DNA from: Chloroflexota bacterium
Lineage (GTDB): Bacteria > Chloroflexota > Dehalococcoidia > DSTF01 > RBG-16-68-14
Assembly (NCBI GenBank): GCA_022563135.1
Contig: JADFNZ010000068.1
Location: 1 to 8,618, forward strand
DNA length: 8,618 nucleotides
Direction: 5' to 3'
The position numbers and the translations under genes are program-made. Below the pieces are notes generated by a model. The model was not told the DNA's origin. It saw only the letters and a list, made by a program, of their open reading frames with translations, and made no database searches. Of the stretch, positions 1 through 6,369 are shown piece after piece (position 1 is the first letter of the stretch; each line of letters opens with the position of its first letter).

Positions 1-823
1 CTAGGATCAGCGCTCTGGTCTCGTCATCGATACTCGCGTCGCGCACGTCCTGCAGAGCGCGTTCCTGCGAGACCAGAGGAAAATCGCTCCCGAAGAGGAT
101 CTTGTCAGCGCCGATCAGGTCGGCCACGCGTGCGTAGACCTCCGGCTCGTAGAGGAGCGCCGTGGCCGCGGTATCGACATAGGTGCGGGCCATCGCCTCG
201 CGTACCTCTGGCATGAGAGCGTAGAACGGGAGGCCACCGCCCCAATGCGCGGCGATCACGTTCACGCCAGGGAAGTCGGCGATAAAGCGGTAGAGCTGGT
301 CGAGCGGCAACCCGCTCTTGCCGGGGTAGACGTGGCCTGCTGGCTCGCTGGCGTGGAACAGGAGCGTCAGGTCGTAGGCGTCCGAGCCCCAAGCGAGTAG
401 GTCCGCCTCCTCGCTATCGATGAGGCGGTAGCCCTGCTGCTCCGGCCGCAGCTCGCCGAGGCCGATCGCGCCCTTCGCGGCGTACCGCTTGAGCGCGTCG
501 CGCGTCTCTTCGTGTGAGGGCTGGACGATGACGAACGGCAGGATGCGGCCGCCGCTCCCGGCCGCCGCTTCCAGCAGATAGTCGCTGTGCCGCCGGCAGA
601 GCTCCGCGTCCCGCCAGGCGAAGCCGCAGGCGACGCTCCGGTCGACGCCGGCCTCGTCCATCGACGCGAGCAGCTCCTCCGCCGTCGCGATGCGCGCGTC
701 CGCCCGGCTGTAGAGCTCGCGAAAGCCCTCGTCTTGGCGGAGGAACGCGTCGCGTTGGTCGCGCACCTCCGGGGGAAAGATGTGCGTGTGGATATCGATG
801 ATCACGGGCCAATGGTAGCGCAT
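1..823 (-). CDS. Amidohydrolase (amidohydrolase_2 / ACMSD-like family), C-terminus cut by window edge
   Basis: Predicted cytosolic TIM-barrel metal-dependent hydrolase or decarboxylase of the amidohydrolase_2 type; the substrate cannot be read from the sequence. 274 codons are visible. The metal-site pattern is complete: D-I-H-T-H near the N-terminus (H12 and H14), H157 in FHASEP, H193 in AAHWGGG and D247 in FGSDFP, the usual positions for this family. The frame is still open at position 2, in ETRALIL, where family members normally have only some ten residues left, so almost the whole protein is present. ATG at 823 was chosen as the upstream start, with a short GAGG just before it. An in-frame GTG at 805 gives the typical family start (V/M)IIDIHTH and is a real alternative. 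The gene is divergent from the esterase on its right. It is not part of the leftward operon at 2152-6172, because the rightward esterase lies between them. Confidence 0.9.
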   Translation of the reverse strand, partial: MRYHWPVIIDIHTHIFPPEVRDQRDAFLRQDEGFRELYSRADARIATAEELLASMDEAGVDRSVACGFAWRDAELCRRHSDYLLEAAAGSGGRILPFVIVQPSHEETRDALKRYAAKGAIGLGELRPEQQGYRLIDSEEADLLAWGSDAYDLTLLFHASEPAGHVYPGKSGLPLDQLYRFIADFPGVNVIAAHWGGGLPFYALMPEVREAMARTYVDTAATALLYEPEVYARVADLIGADKILFGSDFPLVSQERALQDVRDASIDDETRALIL

Positions 824-847
824 GACCTCGCCGGCGGGGGCGAACCC

Positions 848-875
848 TTGACACCCGCGTCGAGAGGCGTATGCT
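848..875 (+). promoter_or_regulatory. Sigma70-type promoter for the secreted esterase
   Basis: A perfect -35 box TTGACA (848-853) is followed after 16 bp by TATGCT (870-875), which matches the -10 consensus at four of six positions. The predicted transcript would start near 882. The -10 box overlaps the first in-frame ATG of the esterase frame (871), so that ATG would not be on the mRNA. This argues for the second ATG at 916 as the true start. It is seen in the sequence only; the host sigma factor preference is unknown. Confidence 0.5.
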
Positions 876-915
876 GGCATCGTTTGAGAACGAGTACCGC
901 GAGAGAAAAACGAGT

Positions 916-2103
916 ATGGAATCGACCCGCCCGCCGGGTAGCAAACGCCCGCTCTTCGCGATGCTGGCGGCCTTCGCCTGGCTCGCAGCGCTTTTCGTGT
1001 TCGTTCTGCCGGCGTCACCGCCGCACGCGGTGGCCGTCGCCTGCGACCCGGGCCGGCCCCACGACGCGGGGACCTTCGACCTCTCGATCGAGTCGGGCGG
1101 CGTCAGCAGAGACTATCTGCTGCACGTGCCGGCCTCCTACACCGGCGACGAGACGGTACCGCTCGTGCTCAACTTCCACGGATTGGGTCCCAACGCCACT
1201 GACCAGGCGAACCTCAGCAACCTGCCCGCTAAGGCGGATGTGGAGGGTTTCATCGTCGTCGGTTCGCAGGGCCTCGGCTCCACGCTGATCCCGACTGCGC
1301 ATTGGAACGTCGTCCTGGCGCCGACCTCTATCGGCGAGGCCGATGACCTCGGCTTTGTCATCGATCTCCTGGACGCGCTGGAGGCGGAGCTCTGCATCGA
1401 TCCGGAACACGTCTTTGTGGCGGGCATGTCGAACGGCGCGGAGATGGCGTCGCGCCTCGCCTGCAGCCTCTCTCACCGGATCGCGGCCGTCGCGCCGGTC
1501 GCCGGCGTCTACTTTCCGCCATTGTCCGCGGAGATCCCGGAAGCGCCGGGCTGCCCGGACACGGCCGGGCCTGTTTCGATCATCGCCTTCCACGGCGACG
1601 CCGACACCATCGTGCCGTTCAACGGAGGGATGGGCGACCTGGAGGGGATCCAGCTTACCTTCCGTGACATCGACGACGTGATCATGCCGGAATGGGCGGC
1701 GAATAACGGCTGCCGGACTACCCCCGAGGAGCAGCAGGTGACCGAGCATGTGCGTCTCCTGCGGTATCCGGGCTGCGACCAGGGCGCGGGGCTGGAGCTC
1801 TACGTGGTCGCAGGCGGCCGCCACCAGTGGCCGGGCGCCGAGGACTTCCCTCAGCCGGATGCAGCCGACGAGATCAGCGCGACTGACCTGATGTGGGACT
1901 TCTTCCAGGCGCACCCGCTCGTCGAGCCGCCACCTGCCACTGCAACGCCCGCGCCAGCGGACGAAGGCATCGCCGCACCGGAGACCGGCGGCGGAGGAGG
2001 CTCAGACTTCCCCAGCGCCGCCCTCTGGGTCGTAGGCGGCCTCGCCGCGGCGTTGATGGCCGCCACTAGCCTCACGCTCTTCTTCGCGAAGCGCGCACGC
2101 TAG
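916..2103 (+). CDS. Secreted PHB-depolymerase / feruloyl-esterase-like alpha/beta hydrolase with sortase-like C-terminal anchor
   Basis: Predicted exported serine esterase of the LpqC / polyhydroxybutyrate depolymerase-like (CE1-related) group, hydrolysing ester bonds outside the membrane; the true substrate is unknown. Residues are counted from ATG 916 (395 aa). A basic N-terminus (GSKRP) is followed by a hydrophobic stretch at about 13-31, then AVA-C near 42/43 as a possible cleavage site. The C43 context is a poor lipobox. The hydrolase core has the oxyanion-loop motif NFHGLG at about 86-91, the nucleophile elbow G-M-S-N-G with Ser172, the acid Asp230 in HGDADTIVPF and His303 in GGRHQWPG. 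After the catalytic domain comes a Pro/Ala/Thr linker (335-354), then PETG (355-358), a glycine run, a transmembrane helix (about 367-391) and KRAR at the end. The in-frame ATG at 871 would add 15 residues but overlaps the predicted -10 box. The gene stands alone on the plus strand. Confidence 0.9.
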   Translation: MESTRPPGSKRPLFAMLAAFAWLAALFVFVLPASPPHAVAVACDPGRPHDAGTFDLSIESGGVSRDYLLHVPASYTGDETVPLVLNFHGLGPNATDQANLSNLPAKADVEGFIVVGSQGLGSTLIPTAHWNVVLAPTSIGEADDLGFVIDLLDALEAELCIDPEHVFVAGMSNGAEMASRLACSLSHRIAAVAPVAGVYFPPLSAEIPEAPGCPDTAGPVSIIAFHGDADTIVPFNGGMGDLEGIQLTFRDIDDVIMPEWAANNGCRTTPEEQQVTEHVRLLRYPGCDQGAGLELYVVAGGRHQWPGAEDFPQPDAADEISATDLMWDFFQAHPLVEPPPATATPAPADEGIAAPETGGGGGSDFPSAALWVVGGLAAALMAATSLTLFFAKRAR

Positions 2104-2146
2104 CGGCTGCGTCTCGCCGCGCCGGTTCTGCAGGACCGCGGAGGCG

Positions 2147-2163
2147 GCCGGCTACACGCCGGC
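2147..2163. terminator. GC-rich hairpin at the convergent gene junction
   Basis: GCCGGC, a 5-base loop TACAC, then GCCGGC form a 6-bp stem between the convergent esterase and ccsA genes, overlapping the ccsA stop codon. A second weak inverted repeat, GCGGC/GCCGC, sits at 2103-2120 right at the esterase stop. Neither is followed by a T-tract on either strand, so a classical Rho-independent terminator is not shown. It is noted because two convergent genes end within 48 bp of each other. Confidence 0.2.
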
Positions 2164-3060
2164 GTAGGAGTGGAGTCCGTCCACCCAGAGGTTGACGACG
2201 AAGTAGCTGAACATCATCGCCACGAAGCCGCCGATCAGCAGCCACGCCGCGGGCCGGCCTCGCCAACCGCGCAGGTTTCGAGCGTGGAGATAGCCGCCGT
2301 ACATGAGCCAGATGATCAGCGCCGAGGTCTCTTTCGGGTCCCAGCCCCAGTAGCGGCTCCACGCCTGGTGCGCCCAGAACGCGCCCAAAGCTAACCCCAG
2401 CGTCAGCAGCGGAAAGCCGACGAGGACAGCGCGATGGCCGATCTCATCGAGCGATTCGCTATCCGGCAGCCTCGCGAAGCGCCGACGCCGGCCGCCGCCC
2501 TGCACGAGATAGAGCGCCGCAGCCCCGAAAGAGACGGAGAGCACCGCATACGAGAGCATCATAGAGGCGACGTGAGCTCCGAGGATGCGGTTCGACTGGA
2601 GCGCGGGCACGAGCGGCTGCACGCCGGAAGGGAAGAAGAGGAGCGCAATGATGAAGAGCGCCAGCGCCACGGGCAAGACGAACACTCCCGCAGTCTGCTC
2701 AGCGTCGCGCGCGCGAAAGCGCCACTCGAAGAGCGCGTAGCTCGCCAGGATCCCCCAGCCAAAGCCAACCGTAAACTCCCACATGTTGGCGTAGGGCGGG
2801 TGTCCGCTCGCCACCCAGCGGCCCGCCAGCGACGCCGTGAGCGCGGCGACGGCCAGCCATGTGGCGGCTGAGGCGGCGGAAGGGAGCCACGCCGGCGGCC
2901 CGCCGCGCGCGGTCACCGTGATCGACGAACCGACTCCGGCGGCGGCGCCCGCGTAGGACACGCGAGGCCAGAGCGGCGCAGCGAGGTACGCGGCTGATGC
3001 GACGGCCGTAAGCGCCACGCCGACGAGAAAGGCGCTGAACGAGAGCTGTTCTGCGTCCAT
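2152..3060 (-). CDS. ccsA: Cytochrome c biogenesis protein CcsA/ResC (system II, haem-handling WWD protein)
   Basis: Integral membrane protein that carries haem across the cytoplasmic membrane and, with ResB/Ccs1, ligates it to CXXCH apocytochromes. Naming is confusing: the same family is also called CcsB or ResC. At 302 aa the length is normal. It contains several hydrophobic segments. The tryptophan-rich WWD signature lies at 229-245 (WAHQAWSRYWGWDPKET) and is followed by ALIIWLMYGGYLHAR. Histidines in conserved settings are H87 (SGHPPYANMWEF), H163 (GAHVASMMLSYA) and H298 (GLHSYAG), the type of residues that coordinate haem in this family. The start ATG lies 2 bp after the TAA of the PIG-L deacetylase gene, so translational coupling is likely. 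It is the last gene of the leftward unit and meets the esterase convergently. No ResB gene is visible in the window. Confidence 0.96.
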   Translation of the reverse strand: MDAEQLSFSAFLVGVALTAVASAAYLAAPLWPRVSYAGAAAGVGSSITVTARGGPPAWLPSAASAATWLAVAALTASLAGRWVASGHPPYANMWEFTVGFGWGILASYALFEWRFRARDAEQTAGVFVLPVALALFIIALLFFPSGVQPLVPALQSNRILGAHVASMMLSYAVLSVSFGAAALYLVQGGGRRRRFARLPDSESLDEIGHRAVLVGFPLLTLGLALGAFWAHQAWSRYWGWDPKETSALIIWLMYGGYLHARNLRGWRGRPAAWLLIGGFVAMMFSYFVVNLWVDGLHSYAGV

Positions 3061-3062
3061 TT

Positions 3063-3890
3063 TTAGCGCGGGGCCTGGGCGGGCTGGCCCTCCGGCGCCT
3101 GCTGCTCAGCCCCGGGGGGCTGCTGCTGGCGCGCCGACCGCCGTATCCTCACCCACTTGAACCGCTCGACGAGCTGGCCGCGGCCGGCCCGCTTCATCCG
3201 CTCCTGCCAGACCTTCCGCATCTCCTCCGGGCTGCGGCCGCCGATCTGGCTGCGATGACAGATCACCGCTTCCAGCTTCGTCTCCAAGTAGTCGCTCACA
3301 TCGACAACGTAGTCTGGGTCGTCGCTACCGGCGAGGAGGAGCTCGTTTACCTGGTGCGCGTCCAAGCCATCATCTCTGTCGGCGGGATAGTAGAGGTGGT
3401 CGCGCACGGCCGGGTAGACGGCGTCGCGCACCGCGATGCCGACGGCGCGATGGTCTGAGTGGTTGAAGCCGCCGCGAAACCCGTCCCACGTGAGCACTAC
3501 GTCGGGCCGGTACTGGCGCAGCAGGTGTACTACCTCGCCGCGCAGCTCCTCATCAGCCCGCAGGAAGCCGTCCGGATGGCCGAGGAAGATCACCTCTTTC
3601 ACGCCCAACACCCGGCAGGCATCGCGCTGCTCCTGCTCCCGCAGGGCTGCCAGCTCCTGGTGCGAGAGCTCCGGGTCATGCGTGCCCTTGTCGCCGCTCG
3701 TGGCGAGCACGTAGTAGACGGTCCAGCCCTGCGCGCACCACTTCGCGACGGTACCCCCGCAGACGAACTCGGCGTCGTCCGGGTGGGCGACGATCACCAT
3801 CGCGGTCAGCGGCCCGTCCTTGCCCAGCTCGACTTGGGGCTCCGTGCGGCGCCAGGGCGGCCAGCGCAAGAGCTTAGCGAAGTTCGGCAT
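3063..3890 (-). CDS. PIG-L (LmbE-like) zinc N-deacetylase, MshB/BshB/Mca superfamily
   Basis: Predicted zinc-dependent deacetylase that removes an N-acyl group, typically acetyl from a GlcNAc-containing glycoside. Length is 275 aa from ATG 3890. The family motif A-H-P-D-D-A-E lies at 35-41: H36 and D39 are expected zinc ligands and D38 the general base. HSDHRA at 144-149 supplies the third ligand, H147. The core ends near 250 and is followed by a Gln/Pro-rich tail (about 255-275) that looks disordered. The frame stays open upstream to 4088, but that extension is Arg/Ala-rich and only mirrors the end of the upstream glycosyltransferase in another frame. ATG 3890 lies 2 bp after that gene's TAA and directly precedes the fold, so it was chosen. 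The pairing with a GT4 enzyme is the arrangement known from mycothiol (MshA/MshB) and bacillithiol (BshA/BshB) synthesis, but it also occurs in glycolipid and polysaccharide pathways. The exact substrate is therefore open. Confidence 0.93.
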   Translation of the reverse strand: MPNFAKLLRWPPWRRTEPQVELGKDGPLTAMVIVAHPDDAEFVCGGTVAKWCAQGWTVYYVLATSGDKGTHDPELSHQELAALREQEQRDACRVLGVKEVIFLGHPDGFLRADEELRGEVVHLLRQYRPDVVLTWDGFRGGFNHSDHRAVGIAVRDAVYPAVRDHLYYPADRDDGLDAHQVNELLLAGSDDPDYVVDVSDYLETKLEAVICHRSQIGGRSPEEMRKVWQERMKRAGRGQLVERFKWVRIRRSARQQQPPGAEQQAPEGQPAQAPR

Positions 3891-3892
3891 GC

Positions 3893-5149
3893 TTACTCGC
3901 GCGAGGCTTCCGCCGCTGCCGGCGCGCGCTCGATAACGTCGCGGTAGAGGCCAAGCACCGCCTCGGCGACGTTGCCCCAGCGGTAGCGCTCTACGTCGGC
4001 GCGCGCGGTCTTGCCAAAGGCGCGCCGCAGCTCCTCGTTGCCCAGGAGAAGCTCTAGCCGCTCGGCGAAGGGCTCCGGGCAGCGCCACGGGATGAGATAC
4101 CCCGTTTCGCCGTCCCGAACGGTCCCGGCGAGGCCACCAACGCGGGACGCGACGACCGGCGTGCCGCAGGCCATCGCCTCCAGCGCCACCAGGCCAAAGC
4201 TCTCGTAGAAGGACGGCATGACGCAGACATCGGCGGCGCTGTAGTAGAGCGGCAGCTTCTCGTGATCGACAGCGCCGAGGAAGTTGACGCGCTCCGCGAT
4301 CCCCAACTCCGAGGCGAGGTCCTGCAGGTGCGCCACCTCGCTCTCCTGCCCTTGGGCTGCGCTGTCGCCCCCGACGACGAGCACGAAGCAGTCCGAGTCG
4401 GTCTCGATCTGGGCGGCGGCGCCCAGCAGAATATCGACGCCCTTGAGCGGCTCCACGCGCCCGACGAAGAGCAGAATGCGGTCACCGTCGCGCAGGCCAA
4501 GCCGTCGCCGCGCTTCCTCCTTATCAACCGGCTGAAAGAGGTCCAAGTTCACCCCGCAGGGGACGATGGCGATCCGGTCCGGCTCCGCTCCGTAGAGACG
4601 CACGAGGAGCTGCTGCTCGTCCTTGCTGGAGACGACGATACGCTCCGCGCGCTGCACCACGTCGCGCTCGCCTGCGATGCGCGGCGCGGGCTCGTGCTCG
4701 CTGATGCGCGACCGGTTCTTCACCTCGCCCAGCGTGTGGAACATGGCGAGGTGGGGCACGCCCCACGTCTCCTTCAGCCGCTCCGCCGCGACGCCGGAGA
4801 GCCAGTAATGGCTGTGCAGCACATCGTAGCTGTCGCTCTCCTCCGCTGCGTGGGCGCGAACGCCGGCGACGAATTCGTCCAGGTAGGCCGGCAGCTCTTC
4901 CTTCGCCACCGCCTCCGCCGGACCGGCGTCGATGTGAATCAGCCGCGCGTGCCCTTCCCCGTTGCCAGCGATTGGAACGATGCGGCGCGCGTCAGGGTCC
5001 GCGCGCCGGGTGAAAACGTCGACGCTGTGGCCGCGCTCCGCCAGCTCCCGCGCAAGCTCCCGCACATACACGTTCAAGCCGCCCATCTCGCGGGTACCAA
5101 GCGCCGCAAGCGGTGAGGTATGGTAGCTGATGACGGCAATGCGATACAT
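3893..5149 (-). CDS. GT4 glycosyltransferase, MshA-like (D-inositol-3-phosphate glycosyltransferase type)
   Basis: Retaining GT-B glycosyltransferase, cytosolic, 418 aa, a normal length for the family. The N-terminal acceptor domain starts with an MshA-style stretch, GTREMGGLNVYVRELA (about 18-33). The C-terminal nucleotide-sugar domain has GRVEPLKG with R231 and K236 for the diphosphate, and the EX7E pair E316/E324 within ESFGLVALEAMACGTPVV. HSHYWLSG (112-119), HTLGEVKN (138-145) and K83 and R157 correspond, by my remembered alignment, to the MshA residues that bind inositol-1-phosphate. This supports an inositol-phosphate or similar small anionic acceptor. Sucrose-phosphate-synthase-like and exopolysaccharide GT4 enzymes are the alternatives. 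The start ATG at 5149 lies 42 bp after the acyltransferase stop, with no strong Shine-Dalgarno. The next gene, the deacetylase, follows after 2 bp, as expected for enzymes of one pathway. Confidence 0.93.
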   Translation of the reverse strand: MYRIAVISYHTSPLAALGTREMGGLNVYVRELARELAERGHSVDVFTRRADPDARRIVPIAGNGEGHARLIHIDAGPAEAVAKEELPAYLDEFVAGVRAHAAEESDSYDVLHSHYWLSGVAAERLKETWGVPHLAMFHTLGEVKNRSRISEHEPAPRIAGERDVVQRAERIVVSSKDEQQLLVRLYGAEPDRIAIVPCGVNLDLFQPVDKEEARRRLGLRDGDRILLFVGRVEPLKGVDILLGAAAQIETDSDCFVLVVGGDSAAQGQESEVAHLQDLASELGIAERVNFLGAVDHEKLPLYYSAADVCVMPSFYESFGLVALEAMACGTPVVASRVGGLAGTVRDGETGYLIPWRCPEPFAERLELLLGNEELRRAFGKTARADVERYRWGNVAEAVLGLYRDVIERAPAAAEASRE

Positions 5150-5191
5150 TGGTCTCTGTCTCAGCGCGATTAGCTCACGCGTCGCGGGCGC

Positions 5192-6172
5192 TCATGCGCG
5201 CCGGACGACGCAACGATAGATCGTGCGGTCCTCTCCACCTAGACGGTACTTGTACGGCTCGTGGCCGCGCAGCATATCGACGTAGCGGTGGCCGGTATCG
5301 ATGGCGTCGCGAATGCAGAGCGCCTTCGACGCGAAGCCGACGCCGAGTTGCCCGTACTCCGGATCGTACCCACTATTGTAAAGCATCAGCTGCCCGCCCA
5401 GATCGAAGCACAGGATGGAGGCGACCGTCTTTCTGTCCAGCTCCAGCTCGAAGAGGCGCAGCAGCCCCTTCTGAGACAGCGCCTCTACCATGACATGGAA
5501 GAAGCGGCCCATCTGCTCCGTCATGAAGGCCGCCTTGTCCGGCCGGCTTTCGACCATGAAGCGCAGCAGCGTCGGCAGGCGAATCGTCACCTCCTCCGGC
5601 CTCGTATAGGCCCGGAACTCAACCTCGCCCGCCTCTTCCAGCCGGCGGAGCTTCCGCCGGAGTTCGTGCCGGTCTTTCTTAGAGAGCGACGCAACAAACG
5701 CGTCCCAGCTTTCCGCCAGCGCAATCCGCGGCGCGACCGCCTCTTTTTCGCGCTCGACGGTGAGACCCGCCGCCTCGGCAGCCGCGGGCAGCTCGGCTAG
5801 CGTGGGAGAATCACCGCGCAGGCCGCGCAGCTCCAGCTCCGTCCACGATTCGTTCGCGAGCTCCCCGAGCAGGGCCGAGAGAAACGCCTGCGTGCGCTCC
5901 GGCGGAACGACGACGTCCATAAAGTCGCAGATCGAATAGTGGCCGACCAGCGCCAGCCGATCGTCCTCGCGTAGCAGCGGCGCGACGCCGACCAGCGCGC
6001 CTTCATCCCGTACGGCGTAGATGAACGGCTCGCGGCCGTTCGCGAACTCGGTCAGCCAGACGCGCTGCCAGGCCGGGTGGACGAACGGCACGGGTTCGGG
6101 CAGGTGCCCAACGAGCTCCTCCCACTCCGGCTCGAGGGCGTCCAGCTCCTCGCGTGTGACTGTTAGGGTCAT
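5192..6172 (-). CDS. CelD/BioF2-type GNAT acyltransferase (Acetyltransf_6; FemAB-related fold)
   Basis: Predicted cytosolic N-acyltransferase of 326 aa with the double-GNAT layout seen in CelD and FemAB-like proteins. The N-terminal half has FVHPAWQRVWLTEF (30-43) and a substrate-side beta region (VGVAPLLRED, 61-70). The basic helix SKKDRHELRRKLRRLEEAG (164-182) opens the BioF2 domain. The C-terminal core is LDRKTVASILCFDLGGQLML (245-264) with YNSGYDPEYGQLGVGF, and it ends in the family hallmark DMLRGHEPYKYRLGGEDR (299-316). Members of this family transfer acyl groups in polysaccharide or amino-sugar metabolism; relatives use aminoacyl-tRNA. The donor cannot be told from the sequence. It is the first main gene of the leftward unit, ahead of the GT4 and the deacetylase, so it may acylate their product. 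ATG 6172 is 4 bp after a short upstream ORF and has no clear ribosome binding site of its own. Confidence 0.9.
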   Translation of the reverse strand: MTLTVTREELDALEPEWEELVGHLPEPVPFVHPAWQRVWLTEFANGREPFIYAVRDEGALVGVAPLLREDDRLALVGHYSICDFMDVVVPPERTQAFLSALLGELANESWTELELRGLRGDSPTLAELPAAAEAAGLTVEREKEAVAPRIALAESWDAFVASLSKKDRHELRRKLRRLEEAGEVEFRAYTRPEEVTIRLPTLLRFMVESRPDKAAFMTEQMGRFFHVMVEALSQKGLLRLFELELDRKTVASILCFDLGGQLMLYNSGYDPEYGQLGVGFASKALCIRDAIDTGHRYVDMLRGHEPYKYRLGGEDRTIYRCVVRRA

Positions 6173-6176
6173 TCGA

Positions 6177-6233
6177 TTACGAGGCCCGCAGGAAGAATGC
6201 GCGGTCGATGACGAATGTTGGATCTGTAGACAT
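6177..6233 (-). CDS. Possible 18-residue leader peptide upstream of the acyltransferase
   Basis: ATG at 6233 opens a short frame reading MSTDPTFVIDRAFFLRAS and then TAA. An AGGAG lies 3 bp upstream, within AGGTAGGAGCG, and is the best Shine-Dalgarno match in this part of the window. The stop is 4 bp before the acyltransferase ATG, which lacks a good site of its own, so ribosomes finishing this ORF could reinitiate there. There is no run of a single amino acid that would suggest classical attenuation, and no known family is recognised. It could be chance: the frame is very short and the Shine-Dalgarno spacing is tight. Confidence 0.35.
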   Translation of the reverse strand: MSTDPTFVIDRAFFLRAS

Positions 6234-6310
6234 ACGCTCCTACCTGTTCCATCCTCATCGATCGGGGTCGCTAAGTGTGTGATTTACCTCACCAAACCCG
6301 TGGCCGCTTT

Positions 6311-6340
6311 AGTCTAGCAGCCGCTTAGAAAGGGAATCAA
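6311..6340 (-). promoter_or_regulatory. Candidate promoter for the acyltransferase-GT4-deacetylase-ccsA unit
   Basis: On the minus strand TTGATT (6335-6340) and TAGACT (6311-6316) are separated by 18 bp. Each matches the sigma70 consensus at four of six positions. Transcription would start near 6304, giving a leader of about 130 nt before the acyltransferase and about 70 nt before the short leader ORF. The 197-bp gap (6173-6369) is the only sizeable non-coding space upstream of the four-gene unit and is less GC-rich than its surroundings, which fits a promoter region. Confidence 0.4.
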
Positions 6341-6369
6341 GCGACCGCCCTGCGTCCGTCCGACGACGC

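Noticed and set aside
414..944. 176-codon and 233-codon frames around the divergent junction (414-944 minus, 587-1288 plus)
   Set aside because: Both cross from one real gene into another in a wrong frame, have Arg/Ala/Pro-rich composition and show no domain.
1015..1914. 299-codon minus-strand frame antisense to the secreted esterase
   Set aside because: Arg/Val/Asp-rich composition, no motif, and the plus strand has the complete catalytic triad of an esterase.
3888..4088. N-terminal extension of the deacetylase frame back to ATG 4088
   Set aside because: The extra 66 residues are Arg/Ala/Gly-rich, overlap the GT4 coding end in another frame, and precede the natural family start at ATG 3890.
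4262..5116. 284-codon plus-strand frame antisense to the GT4 gene
   Set aside because: Low-information shadow composition; the opposite strand carries a complete GT4 protein.
6341..6369. Inverted repeat GCGTC/GACGC just after the acyl-CoA synthetase stop as a terminator
   Set aside because: Only a 5-bp stem with an 8-base loop and no T-tract on the transcribed strand; too weak to call.
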